Shown here: positions 24,206 through 33,099 of the stretch, in pieces
How positions within the stretch are numbered: position 1 is the stretch's first letter
Layout: the number at the start of each line of letters is the position of its first letter
NCBI RefSeq assembly: GCF_000284335.1
Contig: NC_017096.1
Span: forward strand, 558,001 to 622,000
Source of the DNA: Caldisericum exile AZM16c01
GTDB lineage: Bacteria > Caldisericota > Caldisericia > Caldisericales > Caldisericaceae
DNA length: 64,000 nt
Reading direction: 5' to 3'
Program-made: the position numbers and the translations under genes
Notes under the pieces: generated by a model
What the model was told of the DNA's origin: nothing
The model's input: the letters and a program-made list of their open reading frames with translations, nothing else
Database searches by the model: none

Positions 24206-25070
24206 CAAAGAAAAGTCCCAGTATTATCGTTACTCCTCCCAATATCATTACAAAATTCATTGGCTCTTTTAGGAAGATAACACCGCTTAAACTCCCAATT
24301 ATAGGATTCAAATATATAAATGTTGCGGTTGTCGAAGCCTCTTTATATTCAAGTGCCTTAAACCAAACAGCATAGCCTATGAGAATACATAAAACACCCA
24401 GATAAAGAACTGCAATTAAAGTTTGCGTATTCATAGTAAATATTTGTTGAACGAACATTGCTTTTGCAAAAGGAATAAGAGCAAGAGTTCCAAAAAATAA
24501 TCCAAGTGTATTTACCTCAATTGGCTTAAACTTCTTGTAAAGGGATTTTGAAGTAACTGTTGCAAGCGCCCAGGAGGTTACAGATGATAAACTTAGTAAA
24601 ACCCCAAGTGAATTTTTCACTTCAAATTTATGTGAGATACCATATGTAAGAGTAATAACTCCTACGAGAGAAATTATTAATCCTACTATCCTTTTCTTTT
24701 CAAGTTTTTCTTTGAGAATAATTGACGAAAGTATACCTGTAATTACTGGGCTAAAGCCTGCAACAAGTGCTGCAACAGATGCATTAATCATTGTTTCAGC
24801 TGTGTTTAAAAATATGTGATATGAAGGAACGATGAGAAGTCCTACAAACAATATCTTTAAAAAGTCTGCAATGGATTGTATTTTCTTAAGACCTGTATAA
24901 AAATCCTTAAACAAAAACAAAAAAGGAAATATTATAAAAAATCTTGCTAAGACAAGCGAAACAGGTTCAAGTTGTCTTTCTGCAATTTTAATAAATGTGT
25001 ATGAATTTGCCCACACAAGAAAAAGTAAAAAGAGGCTCACATTGACCCATAAGCCGGTTTTCTTTTCCAT
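24177..25070 (-). CDS. EamA/DMT-family transporter
   Basis: 297 residues with ten predicted helices in two EamA repeats: WANSYTFIKIAERQLEPVSLVLARF in the first and SWALATVTSKSLYKKF in the second, with the EKLEKKRIVGLIISLVGVITL linker typical of the family. Probably exports amino acids or metabolites; substrate not visible. ATG with GGAGG upstream. Inserted on the opposite strand between the trmD-linked gene and rplS, splitting what is usually a continuous operon. Confidence 0.88.
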   Translation of the reverse strand: MEKKTGLWVNVSLFLLFLVWANSYTFIKIAERQLEPVSLVLARFFIIFPFLFLFKDFYTGLKKIQSIADFLKILFVGLLIVPSYHIFLNTAETMINASVAALVAGFSPVITGILSSIILKEKLEKKRIVGLIISLVGVITLTYGISHKFEVKNSLGVLLSLSSVTSWALATVTSKSLYKKFKPIEVNTLGLFFGTLALIPFAKAMFVQQIFTMNTQTLIAVLYLGVLCILIGYAVWFKALEYKEASTTATFIYLNPIIGSLSGVIFLKEPMNFVMILGGVTIILGLFFVNPLKMEKK

Positions 25071-25120
25071 ATTACCTCCAAACAGTTTATGGATATTATA
25101 GCAAAATTTTCAAAAATTTG

Positions 25121-25148
25121 TTGCAAAAGTATTTGAAATCTGTATAAT
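25121..25148 (+). promoter_or_regulatory. Promoter of the rplS operon
   Basis: TTGCAA (25121-25126), 16 bp, TATAAT (25143-25148), again with TG directly before the -10. Same -35 variant as the rpsP promoter. Confidence 0.75.
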
Positions 25149-25187
25149 ATTTTGGTATATTTGAAAATGTGAAAGGGGTTGATTTAT

Positions 25188-25583
25188 ATGAAGGACATTT
25201 TGAAAGAGGTAGAGAAGGAATATTTAAAAGAAAGACCTAACTTTAATGTTGGTGATACCATTAGAGTGCATGCGATTGTGAAAGAAGGCGGAAAAGAAAG
25301 AGTTCAGGTCTTTGAAGGAGTAGTCATTGCAAAAAAAGGCGGCGGCATTAACGAAACTTTCACTGTAAGGAAGGTTTCATATGGAGTTGGTGTAGAAAGA
25401 GTTTTCCCTCTACATTCCCCATTAATTAAGAAGATTGAAATTAAAAGAAAAGGTGATGTAAGAAGAGCAAAACTATATTACCTAAGGGAAAGACTTGGTA
25501 AGGCACAAAATGTAAAAGAAAAGGTTGAAAGCGCTGCAAAAGCACAAAGCGAAACTACCCAAGAGGAAAATATTGAGAACTAA
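25188..25583 (+). CDS. rplS: 50S ribosomal protein L19
   Basis: 131 residues. The L19 core [41 protein letters not shown] and [13 protein letters not shown] is complete; a charged 20-residue tail rich in E, K and Q extends beyond the usual end. I choose ATG 25188 (AAGGGG upstream) over TTG 25179. lepB begins at the next base after the stop. Confidence 0.96.
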   Translation: MKDILKEVEKEYLKERPNFNVGDTIRVHAIVKEGGKERVQVFEGVVIAKKGGGINETFTVRKVSYGVGVERVFPLHSPLIKKIEIKRKGDVRRAKLYYLRERLGKAQNVKEKVESAAKAQSETTQEENIEN

Positions 25584-26117
25584 ATGAGTGATTTTCAAAA
25601 AGAACTGAAAAGTTGGATTATTTTAATAATAGTTGCGTTCTTAATATCTTTTGTGCTAAGGGCATACGTTATTCAACCATTTAGGGTGCAGATGACCTCA
25701 ATGGTTGCAACCCTTGAACCTAACGACCTTGTACTTGTCGAAAAAATAACATATAGGTTTTCTAAGCCCCACAGGGGGGATGTTGTTGTTTTTATCCCCC
25801 CAAATAATCCCAAAGATAAGTACATTAAAAGAGTTATAGGTCTTCCAGGCGAAACAATTTATATTAAAAACGATACTGTATACATTGACGGGAAGCCTTT
25901 AAAAGAACCTTATCTCAATTCGCCAATGGCAGACATGGAGCCTGTAAAAGTTCCCGATGGTTCTGTATTCGTTATGGGTGATAATAGGTCTGTCAGTCTT
26001 GATTCAAGGGTATTTGGTCCCATAAAAATTTCGAGTATTATAGGCCGAGCAATTCTTATATACTGGCCTATAAATCATTTCCAATTTCTCCTTGCGTACA
26101 GTGGGGAAAATCCTTAG
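25584..26117 (+). CDS. lepB: Signal peptidase I
   Basis: 177 residues. One N-terminal membrane anchor (about 11-30), catalytic Ser39 in QMTSMVATL and general-base Lys82 in DKYIKRVIGLPGE, then the MGDNRSVSLDSRVFGP box. The Ser box is unusual: most type I peptidases have GxSMxPTL, here TSMVATL. It cleaves signal peptides of exported proteins such as the phospholipase C. ATG directly abuts the rplS stop. Confidence 0.94.
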   Translation: MSDFQKELKSWIILIIVAFLISFVLRAYVIQPFRVQMTSMVATLEPNDLVLVEKITYRFSKPHRGDVVVFIPPNNPKDKYIKRVIGLPGETIYIKNDTVYIDGKPLKEPYLNSPMADMEPVKVPDGSVFVMGDNRSVSLDSRVFGPIKISSIIGRAILIYWPINHFQFLLAYSGENP

Positions 26118-26709
26118 AATAGGAATTGACGAAGTAGGGCGTGGACCACTGGCAGGTCCTGTTGTATCTGCTGCTATCATAATCTATCGCAAAATAGATG
26201 GTGTGAAGGATAGTAAGAAACTTACTCCAAAAAGAAGGGAAAATCTCTTTACTCAAATTATTGAATCTGCAGTTGCATTTGGGATTGGCGTTGCATCCAG
26301 TGAAGAAATTGATACTCTAAATATCCTTAATGCAACTTTTCTTTCAATGAAAAGAGCATTGGAGAATTTGTTTTTAACCTATGAGAAAAAAGTCGGTTCT
26401 TTTGATTCCAAAGGCATTTTATTATTAGTTGATGGAAATAAAAAAATCCCAGAATTACCTTACAAGCAGACGAGCATTATCTCTGGGGATAATCTTGTCT
26501 ATGAGATAAGTTGTGCTTCAATTATTGCAAAGACTTATCGAGACAATATAATGGTTGCCTTTTCAAAAGAGTTTCCTCAATATGGTTTTGAAAGAAACAA
26601 AGGTTATGGGACAAGAGAGCATATTGAGGCAATTTTAAAATTTGGACTTAGTCCAATACATAGAAAAAAATTCGTAAGAGGAATTAACGGTGTTTCGCTC
26701 TTTGGGTAA
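26092..26709 (+). CDS. rnhB: Ribonuclease HII
   Basis: 205 residues. Catalytic DEVGRGPLAGPVV (D14 and E15 region), LLVDGNK and the SIIAKTYRD motif complete the acidic active site. It nicks RNA-DNA hybrids and single ribonucleotides in DNA. The start is uncertain: TTG 26092 or GTG 26101, both inside the lepB 3' end. Overlaps lepB by 26 nt and yraN by 20 nt. Confidence 0.95.
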   Translation: MRTVGKILRIGIDEVGRGPLAGPVVSAAIIIYRKIDGVKDSKKLTPKRRENLFTQIIESAVAFGIGVASSEEIDTLNILNATFLSMKRALENLFLTYEKKVGSFDSKGILLLVDGNKKIPELPYKQTSIISGDNLVYEISCASIIAKTYRDNIMVAFSKEFPQYGFERNKGYGTREHIEAILKFGLSPIHRKKFVRGINGVSLFG

Positions 26710-27028
26710 GGAAGGCGAAGATCTTGCAACAAAATACCTTATTTCAAGAGGTTTCAAAATTCTTGAGCGAAATTTCAGGACGCCTTTTGGAGAGATAGAC
26801 ATTATTGCAGTAAAGGATGGGAAATTGCACTTTATTGAAGTGAAAACAAGGAGCAGTGAAAATTTTGGCAGAGGTGCTGAAGCCGTAGATAAGCGAAAAT
26901 TGAGCCACATTGTTAGTTCGATTAATTTTTATCTAAAAGGTAGAAACTTTGATTACGAAATTGGAATTTTAGATATACTTAAAGTAGGAAATGATTTTGA
27001 AATTAATTATATTAGAGATATTTTTTAA
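26690..27028 (+). CDS. yraN: YraN family (UPF0102) nuclease-like protein
   Basis: 112 residues, GKEGEDLATKYLISRGFKILERNFR then FGEIDIIAVKDGKLHFIEVKTRS: the GEIDII and VEVKTR-type motifs are a small PD-(D/E)XK (Holliday-junction resolvase-like) core. Function not settled. Starts at GTG 26690 within rnhB and its TAA stop ends directly against the 3' end of the convergent tRNA-Gln gene. Confidence 0.92.
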   Translation: MFRSLGKEGEDLATKYLISRGFKILERNFRTPFGEIDIIAVKDGKLHFIEVKTRSSENFGRGAEAVDKRKLSHIVSSINFYLKGRNFDYEIGILDILKVGNDFEINYIRDIF

Positions 27029-27103
27029 TGGCTGGGGCGGAAGGATTCGAACCTTCGGATGACGGATCCAAAGTCCGTTGCCTTACCGCTTGGCTACGCC
27101 CCA
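27029..27103 (-). tRNA. tRNA-Gln (anticodon TTG)
   Basis: On the minus strand an acceptor stem TGGGGCG/CGCCCCA, discriminator G and an encoded CCA. The anticodon stem ACGGA/TCCGT closes a loop CTTTGGA, giving anticodon TTG for CAA codons. The T-arm contains GGTTCGAATCC. The 3' end touches the yraN stop codon. With GatCAB in the window, this tRNA may be charged via Glu-tRNA(Gln) amidation. Confidence 0.96.
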
Positions 27104-27113
27104 ACGCCTTTAT

Positions 27114-27141
27114 ATTTTATTGATTTTTAAGGAGAAGTCAA
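27114..27141 (-). promoter_or_regulatory. Promoter of tRNA-Gln
   Basis: Minus strand: TTGACT (27141-27136), 16 bp, TAAAAT (27119-27114), about 11 nt before the tRNA 5' end. It overlaps the ribosome site of the RNase J gene on the other strand. Confidence 0.7.
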
Positions 27142-27144
27142 GAG

Positions 27145-28809
27145 ATGAAAAACGAATTTAAAATTATTCCGTTAGGCGGAATTGGTGAAATTGGCAAGAA
27201 TTCAACACTGCTTGAATATAAGGGAGATATTGCCCTTATAGATTTCGGTTTTAAATTTCCACCACCAGATTTATTTGGAGTGGACTTTATAATTCCCGAT
27301 TACAACTATATTTTGAAAAATAAAAATAAGTTAAAGGCAGTTGTGTTAACTCATGGGCATCTTGACCATATAGGTGGCTTGAGATTCCTTCTTGAGGAGG
27401 TTAAACCATCTGTTATTTTAGGCTCCGATTTGACGCTTGGACTTGTAAAAGAAAATATCCCGCCGAAATTAAAAAGCACTTTAAATTTTGAGGTTGTAAA
27501 ACCGAGACAAACTGTGAAGGTGGGAAATTTTGAATTCACATTCTTAACTGTAACCCATAGCATTCCGGGGAGTTTTGGTATTATTGTTAAAACTGATGAG
27601 GGAAGGATATTTTTTACAGGAGACTATAAGTTTGATGCAACTCCAATAGATGGAAGACAAATGGATATTGAAAAACTTGAGGAATTATCAAAATCTGGCA
27701 TTGATGTGCTATTCTCAGATTCAACCAACGCTGATGAAAGTGGCCTTACAGGTTCCGAATCAATTGTTGGACAAAGCCTATATAAGATAATGGAGGCTGC
27801 ACCTGGAAGAGTAATTGTTGCAACATTCTCGACAAATATCCATAGAATCCAACAGGTCATTGATATTTCTGAAAGACTCGGGCGAAAAGTTGCTTTTGAT
27901 GGAAGAAGTATTATTGAGTCAGTTAAGATCGCTTCGAAACTCGGCTATCTTAAAATAAAGGATAATGTTGAGATTGAATTATCCGATATTAATGCAATAC
28001 CAAAAAAGATGGTAACAATAATAACAACCGGAACTCAGGGAGAACCAATGTCGGGGCTTGTGAGAATTTCAAATGGCGAGCACAATGGGATTAAAATAAC
28101 AAAAGGGGACATTGTTATCATTTCTGCAGACCCGATCCCAGGAAACGAAAGACTGATTTCAGAAGTTGTGAATAAACTATTTAAGTTAGGTGCTTTTGTT
28201 TACTACAGAAAGGAAGATGGAATACATGTTTCTGGACATTGCTCACAGGAAGATATTCGCTTTATGATAGATCTTGTAAAACCGAAATATTTTGTGCCTG
28301 TTCACGGTGAATATAAACACCTTGTATATGCAAAGAAAATTGGAGAGGAGGAAGGCATTTCCTCTCAAAATATATTCCTTGTTGAAAATGGATTAGGCGT
28401 TGCTCTTTCTGATCATAAATTAAGAAAACTTCCTCGAATATCAACCGGAGAAATTCTCGTTGAAGGCAACATGAAATTTCCTGTAAAAAGCGAGGAAGAT
28501 CTTACTCATATTGGTGAAAGGAAGGAACTTGCAACCAAAGGCGTGCTTCTTATAATTGTATTTCTCAAAAAGAATAGAGAATTTGCTCGTCCGATTCACA
28601 TAGAAACCCGTGGATTTGTTTTGCCAAGAGGTGAAGAAGGTGCGATTATTCGTGAGATAAAGACAGAGGTAGAAAAGATAGTAAAGACTGTTGCAAAGAA
28701 AGGCGATTTTGGTAATATATCTAAGGAAATAGAACGAAGTGTGAAAGGTATACTAAAAAAGAGTGTAAAACCTCCAATGGTTATTTCTTCTGTACTTACT
28801 GAAAAGTAG
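27145..28809 (+). CDS. rnj: Ribonuclease J
   Basis: 554 residues. Metallo-beta-lactamase core with THGHLDHIGG (about 70-78) and FTGDYKFD, beta-CASP motifs (STNADESGLTGSE and ATFSTNIHRIQQV), then CHVSGH-like HVSGHCSQEDI and PVHGEYKH, and a C-terminal domain of about 100 residues. It is a 5'-3' exonuclease and endonuclease for mRNA decay and rRNA maturation. ATG after AAGGAG. A tRNA-Leu gene begins 3 nt after its stop, so the two are co-transcribed. Confidence 0.96.
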   Translation: MKNEFKIIPLGGIGEIGKNSTLLEYKGDIALIDFGFKFPPPDLFGVDFIIPDYNYILKNKNKLKAVVLTHGHLDHIGGLRFLLEEVKPSVILGSDLTLGLVKENIPPKLKSTLNFEVVKPRQTVKVGNFEFTFLTVTHSIPGSFGIIVKTDEGRIFFTGDYKFDATPIDGRQMDIEKLEELSKSGIDVLFSDSTNADESGLTGSESIVGQSLYKIMEAAPGRVIVATFSTNIHRIQQVIDISERLGRKVAFDGRSIIESVKIASKLGYLKIKDNVEIELSDINAIPKKMVTIITTGTQGEPMSGLVRISNGEHNGIKITKGDIVIISADPIPGNERLISEVVNKLFKLGAFVYYRKEDGIHVSGHCSQEDIRFMIDLVKPKYFVPVHGEYKHLVYAKKIGEEEGISSQNIFLVENGLGVALSDHKLRKLPRISTGEILVEGNMKFPVKSEEDLTHIGERKELATKGVLLIIVFLKKNREFARPIHIETRGFVLPRGEEGAIIREIKTEVEKIVKTVAKKGDFGNISKEIERSVKGILKKSVKPPMVISSVLTEK

Positions 28810-28812
28810 TAT

Positions 28813-28896
28813 GCGGGAGTGGCGGAACGGCAGACGCGCTGGATTCAGGTTCCAGTAGGGCGACCTGTGAGGGTTCAAATCCCTCCTCCCGCACCA
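28813..28896 (+). tRNA. tRNA-Leu (anticodon CAG)
   Basis: A class II tRNA of 84 nt: acceptor GCGGGAG/CTCCCGC, discriminator A and encoded CCA (28894-28896). The anticodon stem CTGGA/TCCAG closes loop TTCAGGT, giving CAG. The long variable arm TAGGGCGACCTGTG is typical of leucine tRNA, and the T-arm holds GGGTTCAAATCCC. Confidence 0.96.
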
Positions 28897-28898
28897 GT

Positions 28899-29699
28899 CT
28901 ATTTTTCACTTTTAAGCTTGATGACAGTTAGTTCAGGAGGGCATAGGAATCTGAATTTAAACACGGATGTCCCAATGCCGCGATTAACATAAATTGTCCC
29001 AAATTGAGTATTATAAAGTCCTTTTATGTATTCAGTTGTTGTAGGTGCAAGTTTTTTTGAAATAAACGGAACGCCAATTTGCCCACCATGGGTATGGCCA
29101 CATAAAACTAAATCAAATTTTAAATTGCTTGAAAACTTTGTGACTATATCAGGTGCATGAGATAAAACAAGTGTAAATTTGTTAAGGTTAACTCTGAAAA
29201 GCGCGCTATCAAGATCATCGTGCCCAGTAATTGGGTCATCAACACCTATTACATAAAAACTTGAACTGTTAAATGTGTAATAAGTATTTTCATTTTTGAG
29301 TAAAGTTATGTTATAGTCATTCAAAAGTTTTTCAATCGCATTTGCTGAACTTTCGTAATCCCAGTTTCCAAGCACTGCAAATGCTGGACCTTCATAACTT
29401 AACCTAAATGCACTCAGAAATTGATTCAAAGTTTCTAAGTATTTTTTGTCATCGATAAAGTCTCCTGTAAAAACAACCATGTTGGGCTTTATTGTAATAA
29501 GCGATTTTACAACGAACTGTTCTTTTACGCCATAATCTTTTATATGAAGATCTGAAATGTGAACAATTGTGAAGTTATTAAGTGAGTCTTCAATTTTTGA
29601 AGATGTATATTCAATGTTTGTAATCTTTATTACGTTCGGTTCGATAAAAAATCCGTAAATGATAATTGCGGAAATTAACAAAATAACTATGTATCGCAT
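28899..29699 (-). CDS. Membrane-anchored metallophosphoesterase (YkuE/YaeI-like)
   Basis: 266 residues. One N-terminal helix (about 2-18), then the calcineurin-like blocks VHISDLHI (D50/H52 region), FTGDFIDD, LGNWDYE, LSHAPD and CGHTHGGQIGVP. The GHTHGGQ motif and the anchor resemble the YaeI/YkuE group, some of which act on lipid A precursors or UDP-linked lipids. Substrate unknown. ATG 29699 lies 6 nt after a TATAAT box with no ribosome site. Confidence 0.86.
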   Translation of the reverse strand: MRYIVILLISAIIIYGFFIEPNVIKITNIEYTSSKIEDSLNNFTIVHISDLHIKDYGVKEQFVVKSLITIKPNMVVFTGDFIDDKKYLETLNQFLSAFRLSYEGPAFAVLGNWDYESSANAIEKLLNDYNITLLKNENTYYTFNSSSFYVIGVDDPITGHDDLDSALFRVNLNKFTLVLSHAPDIVTKFSSNLKFDLVLCGHTHGGQIGVPFISKKLAPTTTEYIKGLYNTQFGTIYVNRGIGTSVFKFRFLCPPELTVIKLKSEK

Positions 29700-29705
29700 A
29701 CTTTA

Positions 29706-29711
29706 ATTATA
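29706..29711 (-). promoter_or_regulatory. -10 box giving a leaderless phosphoesterase mRNA
   Basis: Minus strand TATAAT (29711-29706), then 6 nt, then ATG 29699. No Shine-Dalgarno sequence fits. The -35 region is weak. Confidence 0.6.
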
Positions 29712-29751
29712 GAACTTTTTAAGATTGAAAAAATCTACAAAAAGTTCCCTC

Positions 29752-29790
29752 TTGACAAGTGAAAAAATGTTCGTAAAATATATTGAGGTG
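29752..29790 (+). promoter_or_regulatory. lexA promoter with candidate LexA box
   Basis: TTGACA (29752-29757), 16 bp, TAAAAT (29774-29779), then GAGGTG (29785-29790) ahead of ATG 29795. Between the -35 and -10 boxes, TGAAAAAATGTTCG (29760-29773) matches 11 of 14 positions of the Gram-positive LexA consensus CGAACRNRYGTTYC. Self-repression of lexA through this site is plausible. Confidence 0.55.
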
Positions 29791-29794
29791 GAAT

Positions 29795-30388
29795 ATGGAT
29801 AAAAAACTTACAAACAAACAGAAAAGGGTACTTGATGCCTTAATAGGACTTTATGGAGAAGGGATTACCCCAACCTATAGAGACCTTCAAGAAAAACTTG
29901 GTTTACGTTCTATTGCAACCGTCTATGATTATGTTAAAAGGCTCGAACGCCTTGGATACGTTAAAACCGAAGGAAAAGCTCGTTCGATTAAAGTTGTTGC
30001 ACCTGTAATGAATAAGTTTCCTCTTGTAGGAGCAGTGCACGCAGGAGATCCCACTGTTGCTGTTGAAGATATTCAAGGATTTCTTCCGTTCCCTGTTGAT
30101 CCAAGACTTCATCCACATGCGTTTGTTCTTAAGGTGAAAGGCGATAGTATGATTGATGCGCATATTGAAGAAGGAGACCTTGTAATTGTTGACCCTGACA
30201 TGCCTGCTTCGATTGGTGATATCTGTGTTGCAGTTATCGGGGATGAAGCAACGGTTAAGAAAATTGAGAAAATGAAAGATGGTTTATACCTTGTACCTGC
30301 AAATCCCAAATATAAACCGATTTTTATAAATCGTGATGTAAAAATTATCGGAAAAGTTATTGGGTTGTATAGGGGGATCTCTAAGTAA
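29795..30388 (+). CDS. lexA: LexA repressor
   Basis: 197 residues: N-terminal winged helix (LTNKQKRVLDALIGLYGEGITPTYRDL, then the recognition helix around SIATVYDYVKRLERLGYV), the self-cleavage bond Ala-Gly in GAVHAGDP (about 87), catalytic Ser in GDSMID and Lys in EATVKKIE. RecA-stimulated autocleavage would derepress SOS genes. Start ATG 29795 follows GAGGTG; the upstream TTG 29783 precedes that site. Its 3' end overlaps the convergent nuclease gene by 8 nt. Confidence 0.95.
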   Translation: MDKKLTNKQKRVLDALIGLYGEGITPTYRDLQEKLGLRSIATVYDYVKRLERLGYVKTEGKARSIKVVAPVMNKFPLVGAVHAGDPTVAVEDIQGFLPFPVDPRLHPHAFVLKVKGDSMIDAHIEEGDLVIVDPDMPASIGDICVAVIGDEATVKKIEKMKDGLYLVPANPKYKPIFINRDVKIIGKVIGLYRGISK

Positions 30389-31175
30389 ATTTACAGAAGG
30401 AGTAGTTTCTCATACTACAAAACTTGCAAATTTCTCTGTTCTTAGTAGGGGGACGAATTTCTTCACTTTCAAATTCGTTTATAAACGAAGTTAGAAGTTC
30501 TTTTATAAATTCAATAGTAATCTTTATTTCTTCATGAGTATAAGTTTCTACCATGATTTTTCCATCCTGGAAGTAAATTACATGTGGCTCTGCCTCAATT
30601 CCAAGAATATTCCTTACTGCTTCATGATATAGAGAAATTTGAAATATATCCCTTTCGAAGTCATCTTTTCCAGTCTTATAATCAATTATTTTAACTTTAT
30701 CACCAACCCTTAATAGAACATCGAATCTTCCTTTAATAGCTATGTCATCTGTTAATTTATACTTGAATGGTTTTTCAGAAAATATGAATGTATCTTTTGA
30801 AGAAACATCATTTTCTTCAACTAACGTGGATAATAGAACTGAAAAATCTTCAAGGTATTTCCATACCAAATCAAGTGCAGATTTTTTATCTTTATCAATT
30901 TCTTTTAAGAAAATTTCATAAAGTCTGTTCTTAATGATCGATTCAACCTCTATATTCTTTGTATCAAACTCGTTAAAAAGTCCTTGGTTTACAGTCTTAG
31001 CGAAATTGTTGAGAACTTTATGCAGAAGTGTCCCCGTGTATGACAGTTTTTCAAACTTGAAATTTACATTGTATCCTTTTAGTTTTAGTGCAAGCGCCTT
31101 TTTGCACTTCGAAAGCATTAGTACTTGAGAAACGGAAAATTCATAGAATCTTTTTTGTAATAAAAATCTCTCCAT
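30381..31175 (-). CDS. PD-(D/E)XK nuclease with cysteine cluster (RecB/Cas4-like)
   Basis: 264 residues. The RecB-family nuclease motif is GRFDVLL-x-IIDYKTGK (about 148-169), followed by QISLYHEA (motif QxxxY). Cys24 in SKCKKA plus the C-terminal CKFCSMRNYSFC provide four cysteines in the arrangement of AddB/Cas4 iron-sulfur nucleases. No cas genes are near, so Cas4 is unlikely. The start ATG 31175 lies 35 nt inside the ATPase gene; the two must work together. Expected activity is single-strand DNA exonuclease or end resection. Last gene of a long minus-strand run, convergent with lexA. Confidence 0.8.
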   Translation of the reverse strand: MERFLLQKRFYEFSVSQVLMLSKCKKALALKLKGYNVNFKFEKLSYTGTLLHKVLNNFAKTVNQGLFNEFDTKNIEVESIIKNRLYEIFLKEIDKDKKSALDLVWKYLEDFSVLLSTLVEENDVSSKDTFIFSEKPFKYKLTDDIAIKGRFDVLLRVGDKVKIIDYKTGKDDFERDIFQISLYHEAVRNILGIEAEPHVIYFQDGKIMVETYTHEEIKITIEFIKELLTSFINEFESEEIRPPTKNREICKFCSMRNYSFCKFT

Positions 31176-33099
31176 TTTGTTGCTCTTTTATTTGAATCGT
31201 TTTCATCATCCTAAGTTTTTCAACGATTTTTGGTATTAGGTATGAATATTTTTTATCAACGTATCCTGATAATCTTGCAACATTTATTTTATCTAAAGCA
31301 AAATCGCTTTTTATCTTTGAAACAATCTCCATAACGATTTTGTCAGTTTTTTCAAGGGATTTCTCCTTAAAAGATTCTATTCTTTTAGGACGGGTTAGGA
31401 ATTTTTCAGTATCAAGCAAATCTCCTAAAAATTGGATTAACAATTCTTTTGCGAAGTTTGAAACCTCATTAATATCAAAATCTAAGTCCTTTGATTCTGT
31501 AAGGCTCAGCATTTTTTGAGCTGCCATTAGTTTTTTTCCTTCTTCAAAGTTGTAGTATTTTATCAAGATCCCATTTTGAGTTATCAATTCCATAGATTTT
31601 GTTTCCATTCGAAGAGGCATTTTTTCATCTCTTATGAAAATTGCTCTATTAAGTCCTTTCTTCTTCAAGGAACTTACGAGTTTTCTTACAGTTGAATAGT
31701 AGTTTTTGGAATTATTAATGCCAATTGAAATATTGTTTACTTGAATTACAAGTTTTTTCCCACTTGGATATAAGTTTACTCCGCCAAGTAGTGTTACAAG
31801 TAATTCACCAAGCGCTTCTTCAAATTCATCCTTGTTATAAATTAGAGATTTAAGGATATTTTCAAATTCGCTTTTAAGGTTCTTCTCTTCAGGTTTTTTT
31901 CCTTCGAGGATTTCGTCTGCAAGTTGAATTACTTTTCTTGGTGATTTAAGTTTGTGCTCTTTTATCTTCGACAAAATTTCATTTTTATCGAATGGGAAAT
32001 AAGAATCGTCCATTGAGATACCAAGTTTTGAAAAGTAGTAGGTGTTTCTCTTCTTTATTATTTCAAGTCCTTCTTCTGCTTTCATTCCTTCAAGAGATGC
32101 AACATTTGAAAATCTGTCTTTAAGGTGCTCTCCCAAAAATGAGTTCCATTTTCTAAAGACTGCTGTTTGTGCACTCAAGAGTAGAAGCACGTTTTTTGTG
32201 TTTGATACAAGCCTGTATAGGTCTTCAAGAAAATTAATTATGCCTTTCTCATCGAGATGTTGGTCGAAGTGTTCAATTTGGTCGATTGAAAGGAGAATCG
32301 GAAATGGAGAAACTAAGAATATTGCTTGTATAATTTCGAAGGCAATATCCTCGTTTACGACAAATCCAGATGTGAGATTTAGTATTTGTGCATCTTTATC
32401 AGTTAGACTTCCTTCATTTACAAGGTCTCTTAGAATAGGGTATTTTTCTTCGTCAATAAGTGCTTCTATTATTGCCTTAAGATACTTTTTTCCAATCGTA
32501 AAATTACTTTCAACTTTTATGTATTTTAATACTTCTTCTGGAATAAATTTTCTAAGTCTATCCTGAACCCTTTTTGGAAACGATTTAAAATCTTCGTAAA
32601 AAACTGCAGGGAGGAGATTCTTTTTAGGTTTTCGGATTTCTCTTAAAAGAACTTGTATTTTTGGATCCTCTTGTGCTGTGTAATTTTGTAAGCCTATGCG
32701 GATTATCTTTCCTCTTATGTGATTTATTGGTTTTGCTTTAAGTTCCGAATGCTTCCTTTCGAAACTATCAAAGATGCTTTTTAGAAGTGATGAATATGTT
32801 GCACCAATTTTAACGACGAGAGGATTATATAAGGCGAAGAGAAAACGCTCAGTTTCGGCATGTCTATAAATCCTTGCAAGAAGATGAGATTTTCCAGAGC
32901 CTGGTTCTCCTTGTAAAACCAAAATGCTTGGTTTTTTAGAATCTTTGACTATCCTCAGTTCTTCTATAACTTTTTCAAATGCGGTCTTGTTAATGGTCTC
33001 GACATCAATTATTTCATTACCAAATGGATCTTTTATTACACTTTCTTTAAAGGGGTGTAAGTCCTTAAATTTTTCTATTAATACTCTCTTTTCATCCAT
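31141..33099 (-). CDS. AAA-type ATPase of unknown system
   Basis: 652 residues. Walker A LQGEPGSGKSHLL (about 62-74), Walker B ILLSIDQIEHFD (about 271), a sensor-like LLLLSAQTAVFRKW (about 307) and a lid region with KSPRKVIQLADEIL (about 388). A middle alpha/beta region (about 425-530) and a C-terminal winged-helix-like part (about 595-652) follow. The core resembles ORC/ExeA/STAND-related ATPases; I cannot place it in a named family. It overlaps the preceding winged-helix gene by 22 nt and the nuclease gene by 35 nt. Probably loads or remodels a nuclease on DNA (inference). Confidence 0.75.
   Translation of the reverse strand: MDEKRVLIEKFKDLHPFKESVIKDPFGNEIIDVETINKTAFEKVIEELRIVKDSKKPSILVLQGEPGSGKSHLLARIYRHAETERFLFALYNPLVVKIGATYSSLLKSIFDSFERKHSELKAKPINHIRGKIIRIGLQNYTAQEDPKIQVLLREIRKPKKNLLPAVFYEDFKSFPKRVQDRLRKFIPEEVLKYIKVESNFTIGKKYLKAIIEALIDEEKYPILRDLVNEGSLTDKDAQILNLTSGFVVNEDIAFEIIQAIFLVSPFPILLSIDQIEHFDQHLDEKGIINFLEDLYRLVSNTKNVLLLLSAQTAVFRKWNSFLGEHLKDRFSNVASLEGMKAEEGLEIIKKRNTYYFSKLGISMDDSYFPFDKNEILSKIKEHKLKSPRKVIQLADEILEGKKPEEKNLKSEFENILKSLIYNKDEFEEALGELLVTLLGGVNLYPSGKKLVIQVNNISIGINNSKNYYSTVRKLVSSLKKKGLNRAIFIRDEKMPLRMETKSMELITQNGILIKYYNFEEGKKLMAAQKMLSLTESKDLDFDINEVSNFAKELLIQFLGDLLDTEKFLTRPKRIESFKEKSLEKTDKIVMEIVSKIKSDFALDKINVARLSGYVDKKYSYLIPKIVEKLRMMKTIQIKEQQNGEIFITKKIL

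Noticed and set aside
30381-31175. Cas4 of a CRISPR system
   Set aside because: No cas1, cas2 or repeat array anywhere in the window; the gene is overlapped with an ATPase gene instead.
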